DNA from: Phycisphaerae bacterium
GTDB taxonomy: Bacteria > Planctomycetota > Phycisphaerae > UBA1845
Direction: 5' to 3'
Length of the DNA: 64,000 bases
Assembly (NCBI GenBank): GCA_022072505.1
Contig: JAJVHU010000010.1
Coordinates: 93,772 to 157,771, forward strand
A model generated the notes under the pieces. It was not told where the DNA came from. It saw only the letters and a list, made by a program, of their open reading frames with translations, and did no database searches. The number at the start of each line of letters is the position of its first letter. Position 1 is the stretch's first letter. Below, one piece after another: positions 16,526-25,877 of this stretch. The translations under genes and the position numbers were made by a program.

Positions 16526-18015
16526 GCGCCCGATCCCCGGCAGGCTGGGGGCTCGGTCAGGTGCTGGGCTCGTTGCGTTTCAAGCTCGCCCTGCTGTACC
16601 TGGTCGTCTTCGCGGTGATTCTCGGCGGGTTGAGCCTGACGCTGATCAAGCTGCGCGAGCGGGATCGGTGGGAGGACTTCGACGACCAGGTCCGCGACGC
16701 CGCGGAGGTGATGACGCTTCAGGTCGTCGTGTCCGGCGTGCTTCCGCCGTCGCGCGACATCATCCGGTCGCGCGGCTATCGCCGCAGCGCCCTGCACATC
16801 CCCGGCGAGTTCTTCCAGATCCGCGCCGCCGACGAATCCGTCATCGAGCGCTCGGAGGGGCTGCGCGACGAGGCGCTCCCGCTGACGGACGTGGGCCGGG
16901 CGGCGAAATCCTCCGATGAACCCGTCCTGGAGTTGTTGACCGGCGCCGACGCGTTCCGCCTGCTTCAGGCGCCGGGCGAGCTTCGCCTCGCGACGCTTTA
17001 CCGGGATCCGCCCACGATGGATCCGTTCTACCTTCAGGTCGCGATGAGCACCGAACCGATTGAGGAAGGGTTGCGATCGATGCGCCGGACGTTCGGCGTG
17101 GTGATTCCTTCGGGTCTGCTGGCGGCGGCCGTCGCGTCGTGGGTGCTGGCGCGCCGGTCGCTGGCGCCGGTCCAGAAGATCGTGGAGCGCGCCCGACAGA
17201 TCAGTGCCGCCAGCCTGCACGAACGACTCCCGATGCCCCGGGGGCGCGACGAGGCCGCCGAGCTCGTGCGGACCCTGAACGAGATGCTCGACCGTCTCGA
17301 CAAAGCCTTTCAGGCGCAGGAGCGGTTCCTCTCCGACGTCTCGCACGAGCTGAAGACGCCGCTGAGCGTCCTTCTCGGCGAGGCCCAGGTGCTCGCCCAG
17401 CGCAAGCGCGAGATCGGCGAGTACGAGACCTTCATTCACAGCGTCGAGGAGGAAGTCCGCTTGATGCACCAGACCGTCGACAGCCTCCTCCTCCTCGCCC
17501 GCGCCGACGCCGGGTTCCCGATGACGTTCACGTCCGACGTGTCGCTCAACGACGTCGTGGTCGAGGCCGTCCAGCGCATTCAGCCGCTGGCCTCCGTCAA
17601 CCGGGTGCAGGTTCGCGTCACGCTCGCCGACCCCAACGACGACGGCGCGTCGATCAACGTCCGCGGAGACCTGAATCTGCTGGTCCTGATGATCGGCAAT
17701 CTGGTGCATAATGCGGTCCGCTTCTCACCGCAGGGGGAGAGCGTGAGCGTGCGCATCACGGTTCGCGAAACGCTCGCGGAAGTCGAGGTCGAGGACCGCG
17801 GACCGGGCATCGACCACGAAATGACCGGCAAGCTCTTTGAACGCTTTGCGACGCGGCGGGCGGATTCGTCCACCGGACGGCGTCAGGGAGGGTCCGGTCT
17901 GGGACTGGCGATCGCTCGCGGCGTCGCGCGCCTGCACGGCGGCGACCTCGTCGCTTCGGATCATTTCCGCCCCGGCGCCAAGTTCATCGTGCGGCTGCCG
18001 ATCGCCGCGGCGTGA
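16522..18015 (+). CDS. Membrane sensor histidine kinase
   Basis: The product has 497 residues and starts at a TTG that overlaps the regulator stop by four bases (TTGA). Helix 1 lies at about residues 20-42 (LALLYLVVFAVILGGLSLTL), then a periplasmic sensor of roughly 140 residues. Helix 2 is at about 190-210 (VVIPSGLLAAAVASWVLARR), then HAMP, the HisKA box FLSDVSHELKTPLS with the phospho-His near residue 274, and the ATPase domain (NLVHNAVRFSP, VEDRGPGID, GGSGLGLAIARGVARLHGG). The HAMP-HisKA order resembles heavy-metal or envelope-stress kinases such as CusS, but the signal is unknown. Confidence 0.95.
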   Translation: MSARSPAGWGLGQVLGSLRFKLALLYLVVFAVILGGLSLTLIKLRERDRWEDFDDQVRDAAEVMTLQVVVSGVLPPSRDIIRSRGYRRSALHIPGEFFQIRAADESVIERSEGLRDEALPLTDVGRAAKSSDEPVLELLTGADAFRLLQAPGELRLATLYRDPPTMDPFYLQVAMSTEPIEEGLRSMRRTFGVVIPSGLLAAAVASWVLARRSLAPVQKIVERARQISAASLHERLPMPRGRDEAAELVRTLNEMLDRLDKAFQAQERFLSDVSHELKTPLSVLLGEAQVLAQRKREIGEYETFIHSVEEEVRLMHQTVDSLLLLARADAGFPMTFTSDVSLNDVVVEAVQRIQPLASVNRVQVRVTLADPNDDGASINVRGDLNLLVLMIGNLVHNAVRFSPQGESVSVRITVRETLAEVEVEDRGPGIDHEMTGKLFERFATRRADSSTGRRQGGSGLGLAIARGVARLHGGDLVASDHFRPGAKFIVRLPIAAA

Positions 18016-18032
18016 CGGGGTGCGGCCGACGT

Positions 18033-19790
18033 TCATCCCGCGACGGGCGCCGTGGCGGCGCGGCTGGAGCCGTCGCGTCCGCGTCCTCCGCCGCCGAGAA
18101 ACGCCCAGACCGCATCCGCCAGCATCATCGCCGCCAACCCCACGAGGATGACCGCGACGACGCCGACGGTCGACAACGCCGAGAAACTGAACCCCTTCTC
18201 GACCACCGGCGCAAACTCCCGGCTGATGATCCGGATCAGCGCCCACGTGCTCATCACGTACATCACGACCGTCGGAACGCCGCACACCAGGAAGACCCAC
18301 GCCGCCCGCCGCGTCCGCCACAACCACACCGTCACGCCGACGAGCGTCAGCGCCGCCAGCAACTGATTGCTCGCGCCGAAAAGCTCCCAGAACACCTTCC
18401 ACGCCGCCACCGGCTTGCCCGACGCGTCCAGCGGCTGCCGAACGAGAAACGGAAGCGGCGCGCCGACCGTCACCACCGCCGCGAAGATTTTGCCCGCCCG
18501 GCCGCGCCAGCCGGTCAACTCCTCGAGGATGTAGCGCCCGAGGCGCGTGCAGACGTCCAGCGTGTCGTAGACGAACGTCGTGAACGCCATCAGAGCGAAG
18601 GACGTCGCGAACGACAGCGGCGCCCCGAAGACGTTCAGAAAGCTCCCGATCCCGGTCGCGTAGATGAAGTTCGGATCTTTCCGCACCAGCGGGTCGCCCT
18701 GCGCCAGGCGCATCACGCACGCCAGCGAGATCACCGCGACCATCCCCTCCATCAACATCGCGCCGTAGCCGACGAGCTTGGCGTCCGTCTCCGTGCGAAG
18801 CTGCTTCGAGGTCGTCCCGCTGGCGACGATCGAGTGAAACCCGGAGCACGCGCCGCACGCGATCGTGATGAAGAGCATCGGCAGCAGCGGCTTGCCCTCG
18901 ACGGCCTCCCACCCGCGGAACGCCGGATACGCGATCGGCTCGCGGGCGAGGATGAGCCCCAGCGCGCCGCCGGCGAGGGACACGAAAAGAAAAAAACCGC
19001 CGAGGTGTCCGCGCGGTTGAAGCAGACACCACATCGGCACGAGCGACGCGACGAAGCAATACCCGAGGATGAGCACGTTCCAGACTTTGCGGGCGTCGGC
19101 GTCGGACAGGTTCAATCCCGCCGCAAGGTCGAGCGGCAGTTCCTGTCCCGCCCAGATCGCGACGCCGACCAGCGGCAGGAAGATCGCCGTCGCCCACCCG
19201 AGGCCCAGCTTCGCGTGGCGCATCAGCAGACCCATCGCCACCGGCAGCAGCAGATACATCAGCGACGACGCGGCGATGCCGGGGCCCGAGACGACCTGCT
19301 CATTCTCCAGCTTGATCGCCCCGATGAATGAACCGGCGGTGATGTCGGTGAAGGCGACGATGATGTAGTCGAGCGCCAGCCAGACGAAAATCATGAAAAG
19401 GATGTACGACCGCCGGCTCATGTGCTCGCGGACGACCTCGGCGATGCTCCGCGCCTTGTGCCGGATCGACGCCGTCAGCGACGTGAGATCATGCACGCCC
19501 CCGATGAAGATCGCCCCGACCAGAATCCACAGCAGCGCCGGCAGCCACCCGAACATCACGCCCGCCAGGATCGGACCGACGACCGGTCCGGCCGCCGCGA
19601 TCGCCGAAAAATGCTGGCTCAGCAGCGACCGTCGCCCGATCGGCGCAAAGTCCACGTCGTCGCGCATCGCCACCGCCGGCGTCGACGCCCGCGGATCCAG
19701 CCGCAGCAGCCGCGCCAGCGCCCGCCCGAGCGTGAAGTACGCGACCAGCAGCACCGCCCCGGAAAGGATGACGATGTGAAGTAAACTCAT
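18033..19790 (-). CDS. cstA: CstA-family carbon starvation/peptide-pyruvate transporter
   Basis: The 585-residue polytopic inner-membrane protein belongs to the CstA family, which imports pyruvate or peptides under carbon limitation. The N-terminal AYFTLGRALARLL, VDFAPIGRRSLLSQHFSAIA, GPVVGPILAGVMFGWLPALL and FIGGVHDLTSLTASIRHKA are hallmark CstA segments. About 15 hydrophobic helices follow, and CGACSGFHSIVASGTTSKQL is also characteristic. It is shorter than the E. coli protein (about 700 residues), as in many other phyla. Its start overlaps the ridA stop by four bases, so translation is probably coupled. It is convergent with the two-component pair, 17 bases away. Confidence 0.93.
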   Translation of the reverse strand: MSLLHIVILSGAVLLVAYFTLGRALARLLRLDPRASTPAVAMRDDVDFAPIGRRSLLSQHFSAIAAAGPVVGPILAGVMFGWLPALLWILVGAIFIGGVHDLTSLTASIRHKARSIAEVVREHMSRRSYILFMIFVWLALDYIIVAFTDITAGSFIGAIKLENEQVVSGPGIAASSLMYLLLPVAMGLLMRHAKLGLGWATAIFLPLVGVAIWAGQELPLDLAAGLNLSDADARKVWNVLILGYCFVASLVPMWCLLQPRGHLGGFFLFVSLAGGALGLILAREPIAYPAFRGWEAVEGKPLLPMLFITIACGACSGFHSIVASGTTSKQLRTETDAKLVGYGAMLMEGMVAVISLACVMRLAQGDPLVRKDPNFIYATGIGSFLNVFGAPLSFATSFALMAFTTFVYDTLDVCTRLGRYILEELTGWRGRAGKIFAAVVTVGAPLPFLVRQPLDASGKPVAAWKVFWELFGASNQLLAALTLVGVTVWLWRTRRAAWVFLVCGVPTVVMYVMSTWALIRIISREFAPVVEKGFSFSALSTVGVVAVILVGLAAMMLADAVWAFLGGGGRGRDGSSRAATAPVAG

Positions 19791-20233
19791 TCCTGCAATT
19801 CTGAAGACCGGCTCTCGATCATCGCAATCACCTTCACCTCGATCGCGATCGGCGTCGGGAGCCGCGTCACTTCGACGGTGGTGCGCGCCGGGTTCGGGTT
19901 TCCCGGACCGGCGAAGTAATCCGCATAAACGCGGTTATAAGCGGCGAAGTCGTCCATGTTGGTGAGGAACACCGTCACATCGACGACGTTCGCCCACTTC
20001 GCGCCCGCGTCCTCGACGATCATGCGGACGTTGTCGAAGACCGCCCGGCATTGCGTCTCGATGTCATACGAGACGACCGCCCCGCTTGCGTCGCGCGTGA
20101 TGCCGGGGATGTCCGTCATGCCCCGCTTCCGCGGACCCATCCCGGACACGAAAAGCAGGTTCCCCGCGCGCTTCGCGTGCGGATACGGTCCGACCGGCTC
20201 GGGCCCGCGCGGACTGAGGATCGACTCGTTCAT
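19787..20233 (-). CDS. RidA-family enamine/imine deaminase
   Basis: The 148-residue product starts at the ATG at 20233. RidA proteins hydrolyse reactive enamine and imine intermediates released by PLP enzymes. Conserved features are PVGPYPHAKRAGNLLFVSGM at the N-terminus, the DIETQCRAVFDNVRMIVEDAGA helix, VDVTVFLTNMDDFAAYNRVY, and the carboxylate-binding Arg region PARTTVEVTRLPTPIAIEVKVIA. The length is slightly above the roughly 130 residues of the core family. It precedes cstA with a 4-base overlap, suggesting a link to imported amino-acid or pyruvate metabolism. The 113 bases upstream hold no gene. Confidence 0.92.
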   Translation of the reverse strand: MNESILSPRGPEPVGPYPHAKRAGNLLFVSGMGPRKRGMTDIPGITRDASGAVVSYDIETQCRAVFDNVRMIVEDAGAKWANVVDVTVFLTNMDDFAAYNRVYADYFAGPGNPNPARTTVEVTRLPTPIAIEVKVIAMIESRSSELQE

Positions 20234-20346
20234 GCCCGAAGTCTGACGCCGCGCCCCGATCCTTGCAACGCCTCGTCCTTCAACGCCGCGCTTCGCCGCC
20301 GCCCCGGACTCGCGACGATCTGTAATGCCGCATCCGACATCCGCTC

Positions 20347-21291
20347 TCAGCGCTCTGCCGTCCGGTTCAGCAGCATCGACCCAATCAGCATCGCCCCCAC
20401 GACCAGGAGAATCAGCTCGTCGTTGTTCCACCGCCAACTGATGAACTGACGGACCTCGTGCAGCAGCGCCACGCCCAGCAGCGTCCCGAGGAGGCTCCCG
20501 CGCCCGCCGGAGGCGCTCGTTCCGCCGAGCACGACGGCGGTGATGACCTCCAGTTCGATCCCCAGACCGATGTCGGCCTTCGCCGTGTTGCGCCGGGCGA
20601 TGAACAAGACCGTCGCCGCGCCCGCCGCGGTTCCGCACAGCGTGTAAAGGAGGAACTTGACGCGATCCACCGGCACGCCGCTGAAGCGCGCGGCCGTCTC
20701 GTTCCAGCCGGTCGCGGTGATCCAGCGTCCGCCGCGCGTCCGGCGATGCCAGACCAGCGCCGCCGCCCACGCCAGTGTGAACCCCCAGCCCGCCGGCGGA
20801 ACGCCGAGCCACCGCGCTTCGCCCAAGCCCGTGAATGACGCGGGAAAGCCGGATACCGGCCGCCCGCCGCTGATACCCTCGGCGACCCCGCGGAACAACG
20901 ACAGCGTCGCCAGCGTGACAATCAGCGGGTGAACGCCCAGACGAACGACGCAAGCGCCGTTGAACGCGCCGGCGCACGTCGCGACGAGGATCGCGCACGC
21001 CGCGCAGATCCAGACCGGCGCGCCGCCTTCGAAGCTCATGCCGAACGCCGCGGCCGAAAGCGCCATCATCGCTCCGATCGACAGGTCAATCCCGCCGCTG
21101 ATCAAAACCAGCGTCATCGGCACGGCCAGCAGCGCCGTCTCGAATACCTGCGTCGCCAGCTCCGCCTGCGTCGCCGCCGCGATGAATCCCGGCTCCAGCC
21201 GCCCCGCGATCGTCAGGAACCCGGCCAGCGCCGCGGTCAAAGCGACCGGGCGCATGAACTCCGCTCGGGCGGCGGCATGACGGGCGATCAT
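20347..21291 (-). CDS. Sugar-type ABC transporter permease (RbsC-like), second of a pair
   Basis: The product has 314 residues starting at the ATG at 21291, overlapping the stop of the preceding permease by four bases. It has eight to ten hydrophobic segments of the BPD_transp_2 family. LISGGIDLSIGAMMALSAAAFG is the conserved GGIDLSVG motif, and AVVLGGTSASGGRGSLLGTLLGV the conserved GGTSxxGGxGS loop. The family imports ribose, xylose, autoinducer-2 or rhamnose as half of a membrane dimer. Two different permeases in tandem suggest a heterodimer. No ATPase or binding protein is encoded nearby. Confidence 0.9.
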   Translation of the reverse strand: MIARHAAARAEFMRPVALTAALAGFLTIAGRLEPGFIAAATQAELATQVFETALLAVPMTLVLISGGIDLSIGAMMALSAAAFGMSFEGGAPVWICAACAILVATCAGAFNGACVVRLGVHPLIVTLATLSLFRGVAEGISGGRPVSGFPASFTGLGEARWLGVPPAGWGFTLAWAAALVWHRRTRGGRWITATGWNETAARFSGVPVDRVKFLLYTLCGTAAGAATVLFIARRNTAKADIGLGIELEVITAVVLGGTSASGGRGSLLGTLLGVALLHEVRQFISWRWNNDELILLVVGAMLIGSMLLNRTAER

Positions 21292-22343
21292 GCCGGGGAC
21301 TCCAACGTCGCCAACCCTGCGCTGCGGACGGCGATGCGACGGCGCGACAGGTGATCGAGCAGAACCGCCGCCAGGATGCATATCCCCGCGATCGCGCGCT
21401 CCCAGTGCGTCGCGCTCTCCCCGAGCTTCAGGTGGACGAGCACGGTGCGCACGCTCCCCAGCCAGAGCACCGCCAGCGCCGTGCCCGCGATCGTTCCTGC
21501 TCCGCCGTGGATCGACGTCCCGCCGACCACCACGGCTGTCACCACCGTCAACTCGAAACCCGTCCCGATCCCCGACTCAATCACCGAAGTCTGCCCCAGG
21601 CTGACCAGCGCCGCCGCGCCGGTCAGCGCTCCGGTGAACACAAACATCAGAATCTTCGTCGCGGCGACGGGCACTCCTGCAAGCCGCGCCGCCTCCTCAT
21701 GATCGCCGACCGCGTAAACCCGTCGTCCGAGGCGCGTGCTTCTCGCCAGGACGATCGTCGCAGCCGCCACGGCGCCCGCGATCCAGACCGGCGCGGGAAA
21801 GCCGAGGAAATTGTCCTGACCGATTTTGCGCAGACCCGCGCCGACGTCCGTGATCCAGTTCCCGGAAAGCAGAAGCTCCGTCGTTCCGCGCCAGGCGCTG
21901 AGCATGCCCAGCGTCGCCAGCAGCGAGGGCACGCGCCCGAAGACGACCAGCACGCCGTTGAACAACCCGGCGATCGCGCCCGCGGCGACGACGACCCCCG
22001 CGGCCGCCCACGCCGGCAGGCCGACATGACTCGGCGACGACAGCAGCCCCGCAACCGCCGCCAGCAGCCCCAGCAGGGATCCGACGCTGACGTCGATTTC
22101 GCCGCAGATGACCAACAAGGTCAGCCCGGTCCCGACGATGACCGCGGGGGCGGCATCGGCAAGCAAGCCCGCCAGGGCGCCCAGGCTCAGCAGCGACGGA
22201 TTGAACGCGCCCGCGCCGAGCATCATCGCCGCCCACGCCGCCGCGAGCACCGTCAGCCGCCGCGCGAGCGGGTCGCGTCGCCAGGCAAGCCCGCAGAAGC
22301 GGACACGCTCGTCGGTTCGGGGTTGCCGGATCACGCTCGCCAT
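21288..22343 (-). CDS. Sugar-type ABC transporter permease (RbsC-like), first of a pair
   Basis: The product has 351 residues from the ATG at 22343. LLVICGEIDVSVGSLLGLLAAVAG corresponds to the GGIDLSVG motif but with Cys-Gly-Glu in place of Gly-Gly. VTAVVVGGTSIHGGAGTIAGTALAVLW is the conserved C-terminal loop. About eight to ten transmembrane helices are predicted. It overlaps the peptidase gene upstream by 13 bases and the second permease downstream by four, so the three are translated together. It belongs to the ribose/AI-2/rhamnose permease group; the substrate is unknown. Confidence 0.9.
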   Translation of the reverse strand: MASVIRQPRTDERVRFCGLAWRRDPLARRLTVLAAAWAAMMLGAGAFNPSLLSLGALAGLLADAAPAVIVGTGLTLLVICGEIDVSVGSLLGLLAAVAGLLSSPSHVGLPAWAAAGVVVAAGAIAGLFNGVLVVFGRVPSLLATLGMLSAWRGTTELLLSGNWITDVGAGLRKIGQDNFLGFPAPVWIAGAVAAATIVLARSTRLGRRVYAVGDHEEAARLAGVPVAATKILMFVFTGALTGAAALVSLGQTSVIESGIGTGFELTVVTAVVVGGTSIHGGAGTIAGTALAVLWLGSVRTVLVHLKLGESATHWERAIAGICILAAVLLDHLSRRRIAVRSAGLATLESPA

Positions 22344-23542
22344 CGCGCCAGGTCGTTAAGGAACCGGTCCGCCTCGTCATGCCGCGCGAAACGCCGCTCG
22401 TCGCGCCGGAACTCGGGGGTGTGCGCAAACCCGCGTCCGCCGGCCCAGGTCAGCCCGTGCTCCTTGTGCAGCAACTCGTGATACATGACCGCGTCGATGA
22501 CGAATTCGGGAACGTTCGGCGCATCCAGCGTGGCGGAGAGCTGGATCTCGTCGATCGTGAAGTCGTAATGTCCGAACTTGCACGAGGTCAGCCGGTCGCT
22601 CCACCGCAGGCGAGGCCGCGCCATCCGCCCGCCGAAATACGCTTCGTTCACCCGCGCGAACGACGCGGACAAGTCATGTGCCGCCCCTTGCTCCGCCGGA
22701 CGCACCCCGGACAACGCTTCAAACTCCGCCAGAGCCTCCCGGTACGCCGGCGATTGCATCGCCGCCAACACGCGCCCGTCACGCTCGCCCGCGCCGAGCG
22801 CCAGAACCGCGACCGCCTCGAAAAGCGCCGGGTCGAACCGAACCATCGCGGTCGGAAGACGCAGCGTGACTTCCTCCGCGCCGGATTGCCGCAGACGGAA
22901 AATGCCCCGCATCGGGCGGAAATGCACCACAAGATCGCCGCGAAAACGCCGTTGCCGCCTCATTGCCGACGTCATCGGTCCTCGCGCCGCCGCCACGGCC
23001 CGGCGATATCCGTCAAACTCCTCGCGCCGCGAGAAAAAGGCAAACCAGCCGCGCAGCGCGAGGTGTTCCGGCGAGATCGCTCCGGATTTGTCGGCGTGAT
23101 GCTCGATCAGACGCTCCAGGTGACGATGTTCCCCTTCAATCCGCTCGAACACGCGTTGCGGCTGGACCGTGCTCCGGGCATCGCCCAGCGCCCGGACGCA
23201 CGCCTCGAACCGCGAGGAAAGACCGGCGACGCGCCACGTCGGCGCACGCGCAGGACGTTCGGCCTTGTGCGGGGCGTCTTCCGACGACGATCCCACAACA
23301 ACGGTGCGCGGCGCGGCGTCAAGGTCGATGTTGCGCAGGTAGGCAAGCGCCCGGCGCGTCGGCGCCGGAAGCGCGGCCTCGGACGCGCCGTGCTCGCGCA
23401 GGATGTCCGAGACCGCCTGAAGCGTCCGGACAATCACGGCGCGCAGAACCTCCCGGCGCTGCGACGACAAGGGGGCGCGCAACTCACCGCGAAGTCGCTG
23501 CGCCGCGCGGACGACGCCGTTGATCCGCAGCCCTTGCCTCAC
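22331..23542 (-). CDS. SprT/M48-like zinc metallopeptidase domain protein
   Basis: The product has 403 residues from the GTG at 23542, which follows GGGAGG by about seven bases; an ATG at 23596 overlaps the gene upstream and lacks such a site. Residues 1-220 are arginine-rich and helical and I do not recognise them. The C-terminal third has ASFARVNEAYFGGRM, the KFGHYDFTIDEIQLS strand, VMYHELLHKEHG (an HExxH-type HELLH zinc site) and AHTPEFRRDERRF. That order resembles SprT-like or YgjP/WLM-like peptidases. It is probably cytoplasmic. It is co-transcribed with the two ABC permeases and the zinc-ribbon gene, a grouping with no obvious functional logic. Confidence 0.75.
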   Translation of the reverse strand: MRQGLRINGVVRAAQRLRGELRAPLSSQRREVLRAVIVRTLQAVSDILREHGASEAALPAPTRRALAYLRNIDLDAAPRTVVVGSSSEDAPHKAERPARAPTWRVAGLSSRFEACVRALGDARSTVQPQRVFERIEGEHRHLERLIEHHADKSGAISPEHLALRGWFAFFSRREEFDGYRRAVAAARGPMTSAMRRQRRFRGDLVVHFRPMRGIFRLRQSGAEEVTLRLPTAMVRFDPALFEAVAVLALGAGERDGRVLAAMQSPAYREALAEFEALSGVRPAEQGAAHDLSASFARVNEAYFGGRMARPRLRWSDRLTSCKFGHYDFTIDEIQLSATLDAPNVPEFVIDAVMYHELLHKEHGLTWAGGRGFAHTPEFRRDERRFARHDEADRFLNDLARWRA

Positions 23543-23573
23543 GGCCGCGCCTCCCTGAGTTGCGCCGGCTTCA

Positions 23574-23813
23574 TCATCCGATCGGATCCGACCCATCGCC
23601 GGCGAACGCCTTCCCGCATTCCGGGCATCGACTCCACGTCAGCCCGCGCAGCGAATACCCGCACTCCGGACACCGCGGCTTGAGATCGTCGCGTTGTTCG
23701 CGCCGACGCCGCACGCGCTCGACCACGAAGAACCCGATCAGGCAGGCGACTGTCGGCCCGAGGAGGATCAGCGGGGGAACGACCGCGTAAAAAAAATCCT
23801 CCCAGTCCGGCAT
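23574..23813 (-). CDS. Small membrane-anchored zinc-ribbon protein
   Basis: The 79-residue product starts at the ATG at 23813 (MPDWEDFFYAVVPPLILLGP). Residues 10-32 form one transmembrane helix, followed by a basic stretch (ERVRRRREQRDD) that should face the cytoplasm. A zinc ribbon follows with two CPEC pairs (PRCPECGYSLRGLTWSRCPE). This single-helix plus zinc-ribbon layout, with the CPECGYxLRGL signature, is frequent in planctomycetes, but its function is not established. It ends 31 bases before the GTG of the peptidase gene. Confidence 0.75.
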   Translation of the reverse strand: MPDWEDFFYAVVPPLILLGPTVACLIGFFVVERVRRRREQRDDLKPRCPECGYSLRGLTWSRCPECGKAFAGDGSDPIG

Positions 23814-23872
23814 GTCGCACCGTTTCAGCGAGCCAACGTCTCCCCGATGCCGCCGATCACCGCGCCGCCCGG

Positions 23873-24226
23873 TCAGCCGCCGGGCTTGAGCAGACCCACC
23901 ACCACGTTCTCCGGGTCGGCGATGATCGCATACGTGCCCACGTTCGGGATCGGCGTCGCCTCGACCAGCACCCTTCCGCCGTGGTCGCGCACCTTCTTCA
24001 GCGCCGCTTCCAGGTCGGTCACGCTGAAGTACACCGTCAGGCACGCTTTCGGCGCGACTTCCGGACGCTTCATCATGCCGCCGTTAGGCTCGGCGCCCGG
24101 CTGGATCAGCGTATATCCCGGCATCGACTGGTCGTCGAACGTCCAGTCAAAGACCTTGCCGTAAAACGCCCGGCACTTCGCCGGGTCGGCGGTCATGAAC
24201 TCGAAGTGACACAGCGGATTCGGCAT
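23873..24226 (-). CDS. VOC (glyoxalase/bleomycin-resistance fold) family protein
   Basis: The 117-residue product spans one VOC module pair. It opens with FEFMTADPAKCRAFYGKVFDWTF, contains TVYFSVTDLEAALKKVRDHGGRVL, and closes with YAIIADPENVVVGLLKPG. These are the repeated beta-alpha-beta-beta-beta units of the VOC fold. Candidate metal ligands are the His of CHFEF and the Glu or equivalent near the C-terminus. Members act as metal-dependent isomerases, dioxygenases or binding proteins, and the specific activity is unknown. Most likely cytoplasmic, since no signal peptide is present. The gap to the next gene is 59 bases. Confidence 0.88.
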   Translation of the reverse strand: MPNPLCHFEFMTADPAKCRAFYGKVFDWTFDDQSMPGYTLIQPGAEPNGGMMKRPEVAPKACLTVYFSVTDLEAALKKVRDHGGRVLVEATPIPNVGTYAIIADPENVVVGLLKPGG

Positions 24227-24309
24227 GTTTCACCTGCAAGGATTCAATTTGAGGCTCGCGCCTCCTGCTCCGGAAAGTCAGACACCGGACACGCGGCCCT
24301 CGAAGATCG

Positions 24310-25764
24310 TTACTTCGGCGGAAGTTCGCGGATCCAGATGTCCCGAAACCACAGTTTCGAGCCGTGACTCTGCAATTCAATCTGTCCGGAAGCGTAGATC
24401 GGTTTGTCACGCTCCCAGTAATTCTCCAGCACCACGTCATCCACGACGAGCTTGTCATTCAACCGCACCGTGACGCGGTCGCCCGTCATGCGGATGTAAA
24501 ACGTGTTCCACCGCCCCACCGGGTGGTCCGCGACCGCCGGCGGATTCTTCGCGTTCTTCTCGTTGTTGTACAGCCCGCCGGAACCGACCGGCCACTGCGC
24601 CGGATCCCAGATCTGAACCTGCGGGCTGCCGCGAAGGTAGATCCCGCTGTCGCCCCCGGGTCCGATCTTCCAGTCCACGAACATCTCGAAGTCCGCGTAT
24701 TCCTTCGACGTGCAAAGGTGCGATCCCTCTCCGTCGAAGACGAGCACGCCGTCCTCCACCTTCCAGTGCGCACGCATCAGCTCGTCGGCTTTCGCCTGCG
24801 CCGCCGCCAGTTCTTCGGTCGTCATCTTCGCCCGCGCCGGCGGATCGGCGACGAGCCCCTTCCACCCCGTGAGATCCACGCCGTTGAAAAGGCGCGTCCA
24901 GCCGGGCGTGACCGCCAGACTCGGCGCGGCATCCGCCGCCAGATCGCCGAGGGCGTACTGGATGCCCGCCAGGTAATGCTTCAGCACCGTCGGGTTCCAG
25001 AAAATCTCCTCCCGATGCCCCAGCGAGCAGTTGAAGACGCGCCCCTTCCCGTAAGATCGCACCCAGCTTGCCGCGAAGTCCTCGTCCGCGCGGTGAATGC
25101 CGTCCTTCTTCATGTCGGTCTTCGCCGTGTCCAGGCTGGTCAGCACGCGAAGCCTCGCCCGCGAATACGGGTGGCGGAACTGGTAGATCTCGTCCACGAC
25201 CGTGAAAGGCTTGCCGTCGAACGCGGCGCATACCGGGTGCCGTGGATCGTCGAGCTTCAGCATCACCGACTCATGCCAGGGGTGGCCGTCGAAGTACCCT
25301 CCGATCATTTCGCCGTATTCAGGCCAGGCGTAAAAGCAGTCGGTCGCGGCGTGAATCCCGACCCAACCCCTCCCCGAGCGCACGTAATCAAGAAGACCGT
25401 CTTTCATCGTCGGATCGTCAAACAACTCGCCCGTCGTGCTCAACATGATGACCGTGTCGAAGCGAGAGAGGCTCGCTGAACTGAGCGCCGCCGGATCTTC
25501 GCTCGACTCCGCCGTGTACGCCCCGGTCCGCTCGCCGAGGCGGCGCAGCGCTTCGACGCCGATCGGGATCGACGAGTGCCGGTAGCCCTTCGTCAGCGTG
25601 AAGATGAGGACGCGACGGGGCGACTTCGGCGCCGCCGGTGCGCCGCCGGGCAGCGCTGCCTCGACCCTGGCGATCATCTGCTCAAGCGGAATCTCCTGCG
25701 CGGCGGCCGCGCGGACCGTCAAACCGAACACGACCGACAGCAGACCTGCAATCATCCGGCGCAT
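24310..25764 (-). CDS. Secreted ThuA-like / DUF1080 (3-keto-disaccharide hydrolase-like) fusion protein
   Basis: The 484-residue product starts at the ATG at 25764, ten bases after a near-perfect GGAGG. Residues 1-24 are a signal peptide (MRRMIAGLLSVVFGLTVRA). Residues about 50-270 are a ThuA-like trehalose-utilisation domain (RVLIFTLTKGYRHSSI, RGWVGIHAATDCFYAWPEYGEMIGG, FNCSLGH). Residues about 285-484 are a DUF1080 concanavalin-like domain (FNGVDLTGWKG, DFEMFVDWKIGPGGDSGIYL, GRWNTFYIRMTGDRVTVRLN, IELQSHGSKLWFRDIWIREL). Members of the second family act on 3-keto-glycosides. The fusion is typical of planctomycete carbohydrate degradation and should act in the periplasm. Confidence 0.93.
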   Translation of the reverse strand: MRRMIAGLLSVVFGLTVRAAAAQEIPLEQMIARVEAALPGGAPAAPKSPRRVLIFTLTKGYRHSSIPIGVEALRRLGERTGAYTAESSEDPAALSSASLSRFDTVIMLSTTGELFDDPTMKDGLLDYVRSGRGWVGIHAATDCFYAWPEYGEMIGGYFDGHPWHESVMLKLDDPRHPVCAAFDGKPFTVVDEIYQFRHPYSRARLRVLTSLDTAKTDMKKDGIHRADEDFAASWVRSYGKGRVFNCSLGHREEIFWNPTVLKHYLAGIQYALGDLAADAAPSLAVTPGWTRLFNGVDLTGWKGLVADPPARAKMTTEELAAAQAKADELMRAHWKVEDGVLVFDGEGSHLCTSKEYADFEMFVDWKIGPGGDSGIYLRGSPQVQIWDPAQWPVGSGGLYNNEKNAKNPPAVADHPVGRWNTFYIRMTGDRVTVRLNDKLVVDDVVLENYWERDKPIYASGQIELQSHGSKLWFRDIWIRELPPK

Positions 25765-25877
25765 TTTGATGCCACCTCCATCTCGCCATCGCGGCAACCG
25801 CATGTTATCCTGCCGTCTTGCCGCGGGAGCAACGTCCGACGACCCTGCACGGCGCGAGTTGCGGCGTCCTCCCGCGA

